A stretch of DNA of 64,000 bases from Phocaeicola faecicola (GTDB lineage Bacteria > Bacteroidota > Bacteroidia > Bacteroidales > Bacteroidaceae): the NCBI RefSeq assembly GCF_013618865.1, contig NZ_JABSOE010000002.1:62001-126000 (forward strand), given 5' to 3'. Within the stretch, counting starts at the first letter, position 1, and every line of letters begins with the position of its first letter. A program made the translations under genes and the position numbers. Shown one piece after another: positions 8,048 through 17,090 of this stretch. Below the pieces are notes generated by a model, which made no database searches, was not told the DNA's origin, and saw only the letters and a program-made list of their open reading frames with translations.

Positions 8048-8887
8048 ATGATACAAACTCCGGTTATAGTGACATTCGCCAATCAGAAGGGAGGCGTTGG
8101 AAAGACTACACTCTGCGTCACCTTTGCCAACTATCTGGTGACAAAGGGAGTGAGAGTTGTGGTAATAGACTGCGACTTCCAGCACTCCATCATGAAATGC
8201 CGTAAGGCTGACATCAGAAAATACGGTGAACAGGAAATGCCATACGAGGTATGGGCATACGAAGCAAACGACAAGGTGATGATGACTTCCCTTATGGAGA
8301 AACTGCACAACGATCCTGAAATTGACGTTGTTCTGATGGACACACCGAGCAGTCTGAAAGCGGAAGGGCTGATACCCATGTTCGTCAACTCTGACATCAT
8401 CATTGTTCCATTTCACTATGACCTGGTAACCGTTCCGTCCACAGCCAGCTTCCTTATGTTTGTTGACCGGCTGAAAAAAGCTGTCGGTGAAAGGATGAAG
8501 GCCAGACTCTTCATCATACCCAATCTGAATGACGGAAGAATCGGCAAGCGTTCCGAACTGCTTATCTGGGACAATGCAAGAGATACTTTCTCCAACTATG
8601 GATACGTCACTGCGAAGATTCCCAAACGTGCGGATATGGAACGGTTCAGTACAATGGCAGCTCTGGATATGCAGGCCGCTATCGTTACACCGGTCTTTGA
8701 CAAGGTCTATCAGAGTATCTTCGATACACTTGAACCGATAAGGGAAAAAGAACTCAAAGGCATACAGCTGACGGAAAATCTGAATCCCAAGCCTAAGAAG
8801 AAAAAGAAGGCACAGCCGTCTGATGAAGCTTCACAAAACAATACCGGCCAGTCTGGTACAGGTAATCAGAACAAAGAACCAGAATAA
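8048..8887 (+). CDS. ParA-family ATPase at the head of the transfer operon (TraA-like)
   Basis: A ParA/MinD-type ATPase of 279 residues. The deviant Walker A KGGVGKTT is at residues 14-21, followed by VVVIDCDFQHS and the Walker B-like DVVLMDTPSS. The C-terminus is low-complexity and Lys/Gln/Ser-rich. Bacteroidetes conjugative elements start their transfer operon with such a gene (often called traA). Its exact role, partitioning or positioning of the transfer apparatus, is unproven. A longer frame opens with TTG at 8021, but that codon lies in the promoter, so ATG 8048 is preferred. No parB partner is adjacent; a DUF3408 gene follows, as in CTnDOT-type elements. Confidence 0.88.
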   Translation: MIQTPVIVTFANQKGGVGKTTLCVTFANYLVTKGVRVVVIDCDFQHSIMKCRKADIRKYGEQEMPYEVWAYEANDKVMMTSLMEKLHNDPEIDVVLMDTPSSLKAEGLIPMFVNSDIIIVPFHYDLVTVPSTASFLMFVDRLKKAVGERMKARLFIIPNLNDGRIGKRSELLIWDNARDTFSNYGYVTAKIPKRADMERFSTMAALDMQAAIVTPVFDKVYQSIFDTLEPIREKELKGIQLTENLNPKPKKKKKAQPSDEASQNNTGQSGTGNQNKEPE

Positions 8888-8915
8888 TCAGTAACACTTC
8901 AATAACCATAGCACT

Positions 8916-9314
8916 ATGAGTAAGGATATACCGGAAATAGATGACCTGACAAAAGGCATCAATGATTCAGAACTTATATTGACGCAAGATACCGCAGGAA
9001 CACAGGTTAAACAAAAGGAAAATAATAATGAAGCACAGGAAAAGGATACTGCTGTTTCCCTTTCGGATACAGGATGCTGGGATGACTTCATGGAATTCCT
9101 TCAATCGGACGATTCCAAAACGGACAAAACAGAAAGACTTGTCTGCAAACTCGACCGTGACCTTGCGGATTCACTTGATGACTGCAATATACATGGCAGA
9201 TGCCGCTCTGACCTGGTGAATGCCATCGTAAGGGCATTCTTCAAGTTCTACCTGCCACGTCTGGCAGAATACAGAAGGGAAAAGAAATCATTGTTTAACA
9301 GTTATAATCTGTAG
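8916..9314 (+). CDS. DUF3408-family conjugation protein
   Basis: A 132-residue protein with an acidic, disordered N-terminal half. The compact C-terminal domain (KLDRDLADSLDDC, then LVNAIVRAFFKFYLPRLAEY, about 80-125) resembles DUF3408, found next to ParA in Bacteroidetes conjugative transposons (TraB/TraC position). It probably binds DNA or works with the ParA ATPase, by analogy with small ribbon-helix-helix partners of ParA. It lies 28 bp downstream of parA and 3 bp before the next gene, so it belongs to the operon. Confidence 0.7.
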   Translation: MSKDIPEIDDLTKGINDSELILTQDTAGTQVKQKENNNEAQEKDTAVSLSDTGCWDDFMEFLQSDDSKTDKTERLVCKLDRDLADSLDDCNIHGRCRSDLVNAIVRAFFKFYLPRLAEYRREKKSLFNSYNL

Positions 9315-9317
9315 GAT

Positions 9318-9935
9318 ATGAAAAAGACAGACTGGACCGACAGGATGCTGGCCGCTCTTGTTGAACTGTATCCGGTAGAGACCACAGCCTATACCGCTGC
9401 CGTTCTCAATCTGAGCGAATCGACCGTCAAGCTGAAGGCCCGTGAACTTGGACTTGTAAAAATGGCCAAATCCAGATGGATGGAGCGTGCCGACTATATC
9501 AGAAACCATTTCCAGGAGTGTTCCTTCTCTGAGATAGGGAAAGCTCTCGGTATTACCCGGATGAGTGTCGGACGCATAGCCGCTGCAATCGGACTCAAAC
9601 GCACAGGTGAAGAGAAACACCTCATTTCATCACGTATCCGTACTCAGATGGTAAAGAGGGAAAGACGGCGTATCGTCTTCGGACTGGAACCCATAACCGG
9701 TATCCGTGTCATTTCAAACAGGGCGAAGGTAAGGGTGCGCTCAAACATGAAATCAAACGGATACATCATCAGTGAGGAACACAACGTGATTTATTATACC
9801 GGCACTACGGAACGCAGGGAACGTCTGGAAAGCCGGGGTATCAGACTGGGGCTGCATATCCTTCCGTTTCCAGAAGACAGCTCCGCTATTTCATCCAACA
9901 TCATATTACAACAGCCATGCAGTACGGACAGATAG
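9318..9935 (+). CDS. Helix-turn-helix DNA-binding protein of the transfer operon
   Basis: A 205-residue basic protein. Two Myb/HTH-like segments are visible: residues 4-45 (WTDRMLAALVELYP...LNLSESTVKLKARELGL) and 50-95 (RNHFQECSFSEIGKALGITRMSVGRIAAAIGL). The second half is rich in Arg and ends without a recognisable domain. It probably binds element DNA, perhaps as an operon regulator. It overlaps the next gene by 19 bp, showing translational coupling. I do not recognise a named family. Confidence 0.6.
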   Translation: MKKTDWTDRMLAALVELYPVETTAYTAAVLNLSESTVKLKARELGLVKMAKSRWMERADYIRNHFQECSFSEIGKALGITRMSVGRIAAAIGLKRTGEEKHLISSRIRTQMVKRERRRIVFGLEPITGIRVISNRAKVRVRSNMKSNGYIISEEHNVIYYTGTTERRERLESRGIRLGLHILPFPEDSSAISSNIILQQPCSTDR

Positions 9936-10351
9936 TATTCCTTCTCTTCGTGGCAATGGTATTCTACTATGCGGCAATGATTTTCATGGACTTCCAGAGG
10001 GCAAAGGCCGCACAGAATGCCGAGCAGGACAGCCATAAAGAAGAGGACATAGACATATCGGAAGAGGCACGAAGCTTCAAGCCGATAAGGATAAACCGGG
10101 ATGGACCTGAATCCAAAGAAGAGAATCAGGAAGAGAATAATATAGAGAATCCCGGAGCTGAGAATGAAAATACAGATTCTGACGGTACAGAGAAATCTGC
10201 ATCCAAATCAGAATCTTCCAGACACGTTTACCGGGAGGCCATCATGACTGACGGCATTCTGGTTGAGAATATCATTCAGGAAATAAACCGGCTGGCAGAG
10301 ACCGGTACCAGTGACCTCGGTGCCGTTATCTTCAGCTGTGAGAATGCCTGA
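9917..10351 (+). CDS. TraD-like small membrane protein
   Basis: A 144-residue protein with one N-terminal membrane helix (IVFLLFVAMVFYYAAMIFM, about 6-24), an acidic low-complexity middle (Glu/Asn-rich, 35-95) and a short C-terminal helix. Position and layout (HTH protein, this gene, then traE) match TraD of Bacteroidetes conjugative transposons, whose function is not defined. The start is inside the preceding gene. The name is by position and topology. Confidence 0.5.
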   Translation: MQYGQIVFLLFVAMVFYYAAMIFMDFQRAKAAQNAEQDSHKEEDIDISEEARSFKPIRINRDGPESKEENQEENNIENPGAENENTDSDGTEKSASKSESSRHVYREAIMTDGILVENIIQEINRLAETGTSDLGAVIFSCENA

Positions 10352-10417
10352 TATATATACCGTTCCTTTAGTGACATCTGTTTCTTTGGCGATGAAATCC
10401 TTTAACATTATTCAGAA

Positions 10418-10774
10418 ATGCAGATAATAAAGAAAAATGCCCGGAATCTTATGGAGCGTTTCATCGGTTCAAGTTTTGCACAGAAGAGCGTGATGGCGGC
10501 CATAGCACTCGTTATTTCCACATCAAACGTAATGGCAGGAAGCAAGGGTGCAGCAGGTTTTACCAAGGCCACACAGGAAGTCAGTTCCTACCAGACTCCG
10601 GTATCGAACCTGATGAAGGCCATTGCTGCCGTTATCGTTCTGGTCGGTGCCTTCAATGTCTATTTCAAGATGCAGAACGGAGACCAGGACGTGAAGAAGA
10701 CCATCATGCTTACCATCGGAGGCTGTATCGCATTCATCGCACTCTCGGAAGCTCTTCCGCTGTTCTTCCAGTAA
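10418..10774 (+). CDS. traE: Conjugative transposon protein TraE (DUF4134)
   Basis: A 118-residue protein with an N-terminal signal/membrane segment (MAAIALVISTSNVMA), then two further hydrophobic helices (AIAAVIVLVGAFNVYF and TIGGCIAFIALSEALPLFF). The stretch between them (KMQNGDQDVKKTIM) is typical of DUF4134/TraE. It is the VirB2-like small membrane component at the start of the type IV secretion core. traF follows 12 bp later. Confidence 0.85.
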   Translation: MQIIKKNARNLMERFIGSSFAQKSVMAAIALVISTSNVMAGSKGAAGFTKATQEVSSYQTPVSNLMKAIAAVIVLVGAFNVYFKMQNGDQDVKKTIMLTIGGCIAFIALSEALPLFFQ

Positions 10775-10786
10775 TCCTTACCCGAC

Positions 10787-11077
10787 ATGACAATGAATCA
10801 GGAAGGATACCCTGTGTTCAAGGGATTGCAGAAGCCGCTGGAGTTTATGGGCATACGCGGCCGTTTCCTTACTCTGGCAGCGGCAGCCATAGGCGTATCA
10901 TTCGTAGGCTTCATCGGTTTCTCAATCGCTTTGGGAAAGGTTGCAGGGTTCATAGCCATGATGGTCATGGCACTGGTAGGACTGATAACCATCTACATCA
11001 AGCAGCGTGGAGGACTCCACAACAAGAAAAGGGCAAGAGGCATCTATATCTACAGAAGCCTGAGAAAAGAACAGTAA
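10787..11077 (+). CDS. traF: Conjugative transposon protein TraF (DUF4133, VirB3-like)
   Basis: A 96-residue protein opening YPVFKGLQKPLEFMGIRGRF, followed by two hydrophobic helices (about 25-43 and 46-63) and a basic tail with GGLHNKKRARGIYIYRSL. This is the DUF4133/TraF pattern, equivalent to VirB3, an inner-membrane partner of the VirB4 ATPase. It lies between traE and traG, in the expected order. Confidence 0.88.
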   Translation: MTMNQEGYPVFKGLQKPLEFMGIRGRFLTLAAAAIGVSFVGFIGFSIALGKVAGFIAMMVMALVGLITIYIKQRGGLHNKKRARGIYIYRSLRKEQ

Positions 11078-11092
11078 ATCACTTTATACAGT

Positions 11093-13393
11093 ATGGCACA
11101 CAAAAGGAAAAGAATATTTGACGGACTCTATGCGCAGCTGGAGGAGACGGACGGCAATGTCGTGCTGTTCTCGGCCAGAGGTGAGCCGTCAGTTATCTTC
11201 GAGATAACCAATCCGGTCCAGCAGCTCTGTACGGATGCGCAGCAGTACATGCTGTTTCATGACGTGCTATCCAATATCCTTCAGACTATCGGTGAGGGAT
11301 ATGCACTGCAGAAGCAGGATATTCTGTGCAGACAGGCATATCACCATGACGTGCCGGACGATGCGGAGTTCCTGACAAGGAGTTATTTCAGATACTTCGA
11401 GGGAAGGGAGTTCACAGAGATAAGGACTTTTCTTATCCTCACCCAGGAGGCTCAGAGAAGCCAGTTCATCCAGTATGACCCGAAGAGATGGCTCGATTTC
11501 CATGCCAAGGTATCAAAGACGGATGATATTCTGACAGAGAAGCATATCCGGCACAGGAAGCTCGGCAAGGAGGAAGTCAGCGAGTACTGCCACCGTTTCA
11601 TGGCATTCCAGTTCCGGCACGGACCGTTCTCGATGACCAACTTCAAGGCTTCGGACGAATATCTCAGGACAGGTGACCGGATTATCCGTTCCTATCCGCT
11701 GGTGGATATTGACGAGATTAATCTGCCTTCCATGATAAAGCCGTACACGCAGATGAACATCAACGGCTACGGTATCGCAACCGACCTGCTTTCTTTCCTT
11801 ACCGGCGTCCCCTACTCGGACTGTGTGGTGTTCAATCAGGTCATTCAGATACCGGGACAGAGGAAGCTGCTGCGCAAGCTCCAGGCCAAGGCGAAGCGTC
11901 ACGGTTCCATGCCGGACCCGAGCAACCGTATTGCAAAGGCCGACATTGAGGAAGTGCTGGACAGGTTGGCCGTTGACAGTACCATGCTTGTGTACTGCAA
12001 CTTCAACATTCTGGTGAGCTGTCCGCCTGACAAGGTTACTCCGGTAACTTCCTTTCTGGAGACAAAACTGTACGAGTGCGGCATCATGCCGTCAAGGACA
12101 GCCTACAACCAGCTGGAGCTTTTCATGGACAGTTTTCCCGGTAACGGCTATGCCTTCAATCCGGACTATGACCTGTTCCTGACACTTTCGGATGCTGCCC
12201 TGTCCTTTTTCTTCAAGGAGCATCTGAAGGAGTCTGAGGATACACCGCTGACCACATACTACACCGACCGTCAGGGACTGCCTGTCTGTATCGACATTAC
12301 CGGCAAGGAAGGCAAAAGGAAAATGACGGACAATGCCAATTTCTTCTGTATTGGTCCTTCAGGTTCCGGAAAGTCCTTCCACATGAACAGTGTGGTACGT
12401 CAGCTTCTGGAACAGAATACGGATGTGGTCATGGTGGATACGGGCGATTCCTACGAAGGCATATGCGGATATTACAAGGGTACATACATAGCCTACTCGA
12501 AGGAGAAGCCCATTTCCATGAATCCCTTCAAGGTCACGAAAGAGGAATATGAGCTTAATTTCGGTGAGAAGAAGAACTTCCTCAAATCGCTGATATTCCT
12601 GATATTCAAGGGTAACGCATTTCCAACAAAGATTGAGGACATGCTGATAAACCAGACCATCGTGGAGTATTACGAGGCCTATTTCAATCCGTTTGAAGGA
12701 TTCAGCGACAGTGAGCGTGAGGCACTGAGACAGAAACTGCTGGTCGCCGCCAAGATGGAGGATGACTATGAACAGTACACGCACAGCATGGAGGACATCG
12801 ACAGGCAGATAAATACGGAAGAGGTTCAGGAGAAGGCTGAAAGCCGTGCCCTGCTGCTGCCTTCCGAAGTACGCCGTCTGAAGCTGATCCGACAGTGCCG
12901 CTCACTGACTGCTCTGATAAATGATGAAGCGGCCACAGAATCGGAAAAGGAACGTGCACTTACTATCATAGAAAAATATAAGAGGGAACTTTATAACAAT
13001 TCCATGCTGATTAAGATAGACAGGCAGATTGACCACATGGAGGAACAGAAGCGCAGGCTGAAGGTTCAGGAACTCTCGTTCAATTCCTATTATGAGTTTG
13101 CCCTGGAACGCATACCGCAGATTACACAGCTGGAGAAAATCAGTTTCAATATACATGACTTTGCAGCCATACTGAAACAGTTCTACCGTGGCGGCGAGCT
13201 GGAGATGACGCTGAACTCCGACCTGGACATTAACCTGTTTGACGAGCGTTTCATTGTATTCGAGATTGACAAGATAAAGGATGATCCGGTGCTTTTTCCG
13301 ATTGTGGTGCTGATTATCATGGACGTGTTCCTGCAGAAGATGCGTATCAAGAAGGGACGGAAGGCTCTTATCATCGAAGAGGCATGGCTGTGA
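11093..13393 (+). CDS. traG: TraG conjugation ATPase (VirB4-like), 5' exon
   Basis: VirB4-type ATPase that powers the type IV secretion channel. The visible 5' part holds the N-terminal VirB4 domain, Walker A GPSGSGKS near residue 421, a long insertion with coiled-coil character (about 540-680), and the Walker B ending ALIIEEAW. The frame then runs into a group II intron and stops at TGA 13391-13393, which is intron sequence. The rest of the protein (AIASPTMAEYIKYLYKT...) lies at 15788-16327 in the same orientation, so splicing could restore a protein of about 945 residues. Without splicing the ATPase lacks its C-terminal region and should be dead. Confidence 0.9.
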   Translation: MAHKRKRIFDGLYAQLEETDGNVVLFSARGEPSVIFEITNPVQQLCTDAQQYMLFHDVLSNILQTIGEGYALQKQDILCRQAYHHDVPDDAEFLTRSYFRYFEGREFTEIRTFLILTQEAQRSQFIQYDPKRWLDFHAKVSKTDDILTEKHIRHRKLGKEEVSEYCHRFMAFQFRHGPFSMTNFKASDEYLRTGDRIIRSYPLVDIDEINLPSMIKPYTQMNINGYGIATDLLSFLTGVPYSDCVVFNQVIQIPGQRKLLRKLQAKAKRHGSMPDPSNRIAKADIEEVLDRLAVDSTMLVYCNFNILVSCPPDKVTPVTSFLETKLYECGIMPSRTAYNQLELFMDSFPGNGYAFNPDYDLFLTLSDAALSFFFKEHLKESEDTPLTTYYTDRQGLPVCIDITGKEGKRKMTDNANFFCIGPSGSGKSFHMNSVVRQLLEQNTDVVMVDTGDSYEGICGYYKGTYIAYSKEKPISMNPFKVTKEEYELNFGEKKNFLKSLIFLIFKGNAFPTKIEDMLINQTIVEYYEAYFNPFEGFSDSEREALRQKLLVAAKMEDDYEQYTHSMEDIDRQINTEEVQEKAESRALLLPSEVRRLKLIRQCRSLTALINDEAATESEKERALTIIEKYKRELYNNSMLIKIDRQIDHMEEQKRRLKVQELSFNSYYEFALERIPQITQLEKISFNIHDFAAILKQFYRGGELEMTLNSDLDINLFDERFIVFEIDKIKDDPVLFPIVVLIIMDVFLQKMRIKKGRKALIIEEAWL

Positions 13394-14015
13394 CATGTAA
13401 GTCTTGTATATGATTGTTCAACTTTCATTCCACGAGTTGGAAATAGAACGATTGAACCTGTTGTTCCGTCAACAGTAGCCTATGGGAACGTGCGGTATTA
13501 AGCAATGAACCCGTGCGGTAACAGAACCAACAATGAAGCCCTTCCGAAAGGAGAAGTCTGAACCGTGAGGGGATGACAACTGCCGTTAGTATCGAACGAC
13601 AGGGGAGCTAGGCTGAATGGTATGAATAACGTAATGTGAACCGTTGATAAACGTCGTAACTTCGAATGAGCTGCTAATGATACTGGGCTCTAACCCAAAA
13701 GGGATGCAGTCGGATAACCTTCTCCATGCTAAGGTTACACGGACATAACGACTGCCGGCGGATAGACGGATTCTAACCCATTCGTTTGTCATATACAAGA
13801 AACATGGTAAACCCGTACTTCTCCTGTTAACAGCAGGTAAGCAGACCGTAAGTGAAGCCGAATGGAGTGCGGGCAGAGGAATGCGGAGAAAGCGAATGCC
13901 GTTCTGTAACGGAACGGATAGAGGTTGAAACATCACCTCACACGAAAGTGGGCAGACTTCCGCATGGTGGATGTTTTACAAGAAACTTATAGAACTTATT
14001 AAAGGAGAAAAGCAA

Positions 14016-15671
14016 ATGAACGAGATTAAAACATCGTGTGCATCTACTGACCGGAAATGGAGCACTTGGGAAAGCATAGACTGGAACAAGTGTGAGATAG
14101 CGGTTAATAAGCTACAAGCACGTATTGTAAAAGCTCAAAAGGCGGGCAAACACGGCAAGGTGAAATCCTTGCAATGGGTGCTAACGCATTCGTTTTACGC
14201 TAAAGCTTTAGCCGTAAAGCGTGTTACATCAAACAGTGGCAGTGACACCGCAGGCGTTGACAAGGTGAAATGGTCAACTCCCAATGCCAGATTCAAGGCT
14301 ATCGGTGAACTGAAAAGAAGAGGCTACAAGCCCCAGCCGTTAAAAAGGGTCAATATCAAAAAGAGTAATGGGAAACTACGTCCTTTAGGTATCCCGACGA
14401 TGAAAGACAGGGCTATGCAGGCATTATACCTGCTTGCGTTGGAACCTGTATCGGAAACAACTGTGGACAGTAATTCCTACGGTTTCCGTAAAGAGAGAAG
14501 TACTGGAGATGCAAGGGAACAATGTTTTTGTGTCCTTGCAAAGAAAACTTCTCCCGAATGGATTATGGAGGGTGACATCAAAGGTTGTTTCGACCACATC
14601 AGCCACGAATGGCTGCTGAACAATATCCCTATGGATAAAGTGATGCTGCGGAAATGGCTCAAATGCGGTTTTGTCTTCAACAAGGAGCTATTCCCCACGG
14701 AAGAGGGTACCCCACAGGGCGGTATCATTTCACCAACTCTTGCGAATATGACACTGGACGGGCTGCAAACTATGCTTGCAGAGAAGTATCACAAGAAATT
14801 TGTAAACAGGAAAACGACCTACTATCCCAAAGTACATCTTGTACGCTATGCGGATGATTTTATCATCACGGGTAGAAGCAAGGAAGCTTTGGAAGAAATC
14901 AAACCGTTAGTAGTAGACTTTCTCAAGGAAAGGGGATTAACCCTGTCGGAAGAGAAAACAAAGATTACACACATTGATGACGGATTTGATTTTCTTGGGT
15001 ACAATATCCGAAAATACAAAGGAGTGCTTCTAATCAAACCGTCCAAAAAGAGCCTGAAGAAATTCATGCAGAAAATCCGGGGAATCATTGATTCCAATAA
15101 AGGAAGCAAACAGGAATCACTTATAAGGCTCTTGAATCCTGTGATAACAGGCTGGGTAAACTACTATAAGAATTGTGTGGCTTCTGACACATTCAGAAAA
15201 GCTGACTACCTGATATTTGAAAAGTTGTGGCAATGGGCTAAGAGACGACACCCCAAGAAAGGCAAATACTGGATTGCCGACCGATACTTTACACGGGTAA
15301 AAAACCGCAACTGGTGCTTCGTGGCAAACTTCAAGAAAGGCAAGACTGATGACAGGATTGCACTGAAAAGGCTGTATGACACAAAGATTACCCGATATGT
15401 CAAGATAAAAGGTGAAGCAAATCCCTTTGACCCCGAATGGACAGAGTATTTTGAAAAGCGTAAGACTTACAAGATGCTACAGTCGCTCAACGGTAGAAAA
15501 TCATTGCTGTACATGTGGGAAAGACAGAACCATTTATGTCCCGTATGTGGTAAACCCATAGACAAGGAACATCCTTGGGGAACTTCCCAACAAATAGTCA
15601 ATGGCAAGAAAGTAAATTTCCTGCTGCATGACAGCTGTAGAAGAAAAGTCATTCAAACTAATAAGATGTAA
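14016..15671 (+). CDS. ltrA: Group II intron-encoded reverse transcriptase/maturase with HNH domain
   Basis: A 551-residue intron protein. The RT domain has GDIKGCFDHI, TPQGGIISP and YADD (starting at residue 278 from this start). It is followed by a maturase X domain (SLIRLLNPVITGWVNYYKN) and a C-terminal HNH-type zinc nuclease segment with CPVCGKPI and LLHDSCRRK. It promotes splicing and copies the intron into new DNA sites. ATG 14016 is preferred to the upstream frame opening at 13971 because AAGGAG (14001-14006) lies at a good distance; most genes here lack such a site. All key residues are present, so it is probably active. It resembles chloroplast-like (CL) bacterial intron proteins. 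Confidence 0.92.
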   Translation: MNEIKTSCASTDRKWSTWESIDWNKCEIAVNKLQARIVKAQKAGKHGKVKSLQWVLTHSFYAKALAVKRVTSNSGSDTAGVDKVKWSTPNARFKAIGELKRRGYKPQPLKRVNIKKSNGKLRPLGIPTMKDRAMQALYLLALEPVSETTVDSNSYGFRKERSTGDAREQCFCVLAKKTSPEWIMEGDIKGCFDHISHEWLLNNIPMDKVMLRKWLKCGFVFNKELFPTEEGTPQGGIISPTLANMTLDGLQTMLAEKYHKKFVNRKTTYYPKVHLVRYADDFIITGRSKEALEEIKPLVVDFLKERGLTLSEEKTKITHIDDGFDFLGYNIRKYKGVLLIKPSKKSLKKFMQKIRGIIDSNKGSKQESLIRLLNPVITGWVNYYKNCVASDTFRKADYLIFEKLWQWAKRRHPKKGKYWIADRYFTRVKNRNWCFVANFKKGKTDDRIALKRLYDTKITRYVKIKGEANPFDPEWTEYFEKRKTYKMLQSLNGRKSLLYMWERQNHLCPVCGKPIDKEHPWGTSQQIVNGKKVNFLLHDSCRRKVIQTNKM

Positions 15672-15712
15672 CTATGAGCTGGTTTCTATTAAATAGAAAT
15701 TTAACACTGCTT

Positions 15713-15783
15713 GAGCCGTATGATTGGAAACTTTCATGTACGGTTCTGAGGGGGGAAAGGGGCAGTAATGCCCCTGACCTACC
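15713..15783 (+). ncRNA. Group II intron domains V and VI
   Basis: The catalytic domain V reads gagccgta...tacggttc, with a GAAA-type tetraloop region (ggaaac) between paired arms at 15713-15747. Domain VI follows with the arms ggggca / tgcccc (15759-15774) around gtaa, carrying the likely branch-point A. This fits bacterial group IIB introns and supports an intact ribozyme core. Confidence 0.8.
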
Positions 15784-15787
15784 CGGC

Positions 15788-16327
15788 AAGGCAATAGCAT
15801 CACCTACCATGGCGGAATATATAAAGTATTTGTATAAGACCGTCCGGAAGTTCCACGGAATAGCCGGTGTGGTCACACAGGAGCTTAATGACGTGATTGA
15901 TTCCCCTATCGTGAAGGAGGCCATCATCAACAACTCGGATGTGAAGATTCTGCTTGACCAGACCAAGTTCAAGGACAGGTATGAGGATATTGCAGCCATT
16001 CTGGGACTCACAGACATACAGCGTCAGCAGATTTTCACCATCAATGCGCTGAACAACCATGAGGGAAGAAGCTACTTCAAGGAGGTGTGGATTTGCCGGG
16101 GACAGCACTCGGATGTGTATGGTGTGGAGGAAGCACCTGAATGCTACTGGGCATATACTACAGAACGTACCGAAAAGGAGGCACTGAAGATTTATCTTGC
16201 CCGGTACGGTACGCTGCAGGAGGCCATCACCCGTATCGAGGAAGACCGCAAGGCGGATGGAGGGCTTCTGTATCTGGAGTTTGCAAGAAAAGTCAACCAA
16301 CATCAAAAAGTTATGTCACTATGGTAA
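15788..16327 (+). CDS. traG: TraG conjugation ATPase, 3' exon
   Basis: Continuation of the VirB4-like ATPase after the intron: KAIASPTMAEYIKYLYKTVRK, GVVTQELNDVI, SDVKILLDQTKF and GQHSDVYGVE, all typical of the C-terminal part of TraG. It has no start codon of its own at the junction and depends on splicing. The stop overlaps the start of the next gene (ATGGTAA at 16321-16327), showing that the operon continues. Confidence 0.88.
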   Translation, partial: KAIASPTMAEYIKYLYKTVRKFHGIAGVVTQELNDVIDSPIVKEAIINNSDVKILLDQTKFKDRYEDIAAILGLTDIQRQQIFTINALNNHEGRSYFKEVWICRGQHSDVYGVEEAPECYWAYTTERTEKEALKIYLARYGTLQEAITRIEEDRKADGGLLYLEFARKVNQHQKVMSLW

Positions 16328-17067
16328 GAACAGTATTAAGAATCATATCGGTTATAATGCTTTCTGCATTTGTCTGCATTAATGCACATGCTGCCTGGAG
16401 AATCGTATTCGACCGCAACTGTCTGAAGATTGTCATGGCCAATACCGCTTCACAGAAGCTTATCGAGGAACAGCACAACCAGCGTGTGGATACCATTGCC
16501 GCCAAGAAACAGAAGGTGGAACTCTATACGGTAAGCATGGCTACCATGAAGGAACTATACAAGCTGAGCATGGAGAACATATCCGGTTTCGGGACTGAAA
16601 GCCTTTATTACAAGGAAATAGGCCTGTGCGCTTTGGATATTCTACGAAATGTTCCGGTACTTGTCAGCACGGTAAATAAGGCCAAATTTTCAAACAGGCT
16701 GCTCTGTCTGAACGAACTCGGCAACCTTGTAGCGGAAACCCAGCAGCTGGTCGGCAACTTTGTCAATATCGTGAACAATGCCAGGATTCCCAATCCGTTG
16801 CAGGGACAGGCAACAGCCGAGAAAAAGAATGACGGCTACAACCTGCTGGACAGGTATGAAAGGCTGACACTGGCCAACAGCATCTATACTGACCTGAACA
16901 GGATACGCTACAAGGTGGAAGGGATGGTTCTGATGGCACAGTATGCCACTGCAAACGACCTCTTCTTTGCCATAGACCCGGAAGGATGGGCAAATGTGGT
17001 GACCATGAAGAATCATGTGGGAAATCTTGTACAGGACTGGAACGGCCTGATTGCTTCAAATTATTAA
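16321..17067 (+). CDS. Exported conjugation-operon protein (TraI position)
   Basis: A 248-residue protein with a signal peptide (MVRTVLRIISVIMLSAFVCINAHA), predicted periplasmic and mostly helical. The C-terminal motif DPEGWANVVTMKNHVGNLVQDWN recurs in the protein at 36100-36840, so the two are paralogues. Downstream of traG, conjugative transposons carry traI; the position fits but I see no clear similarity to TraI of CTnDOT. Start chosen at ATG 16321, overlapping the traG stop; a longer frame from 16141 runs inside traG and would hide the signal peptide. Confidence 0.7.
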   Translation: MVRTVLRIISVIMLSAFVCINAHAAWRIVFDRNCLKIVMANTASQKLIEEQHNQRVDTIAAKKQKVELYTVSMATMKELYKLSMENISGFGTESLYYKEIGLCALDILRNVPVLVSTVNKAKFSNRLLCLNELGNLVAETQQLVGNFVNIVNNARIPNPLQGQATAEKKNDGYNLLDRYERLTLANSIYTDLNRIRYKVEGMVLMAQYATANDLFFAIDPEGWANVVTMKNHVGNLVQDWNGLIASNY

Positions 17068-17090
17068 CCCTTAATATGTATGTGTCTGTC

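Larger units (their letters stand above)
13390..15783 (+). mobile_element. Group II intron with RT/HNH protein, in traG
   Basis: The insert splits traG after the Walker B motif. The 5' end is probably GTGAC at 13390, a partial match to the GUGYG consensus. About 600 nt of structured RNA precede the ORF, which starts in domain IV. Domain V is recognisable at 15713-15747, and a domain VI hairpin follows. The 3' boundary is uncertain between 15782 and 15789. With GTGAC as the start, only ends at 15783, 15786 or 15789 keep the reading frame, adding up to two residues to the usual EEAWKAIAS junction. It lies in the sense orientation of traG, as required for splicing. Confidence 0.85.

Noticed and set aside
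14016-15671. Diversity-generating retroelement RT
   Set aside because: The protein has a maturase X domain and an HNH domain, domains V and VI follow, and it interrupts traG in frame; no template/variable repeat pair was seen.
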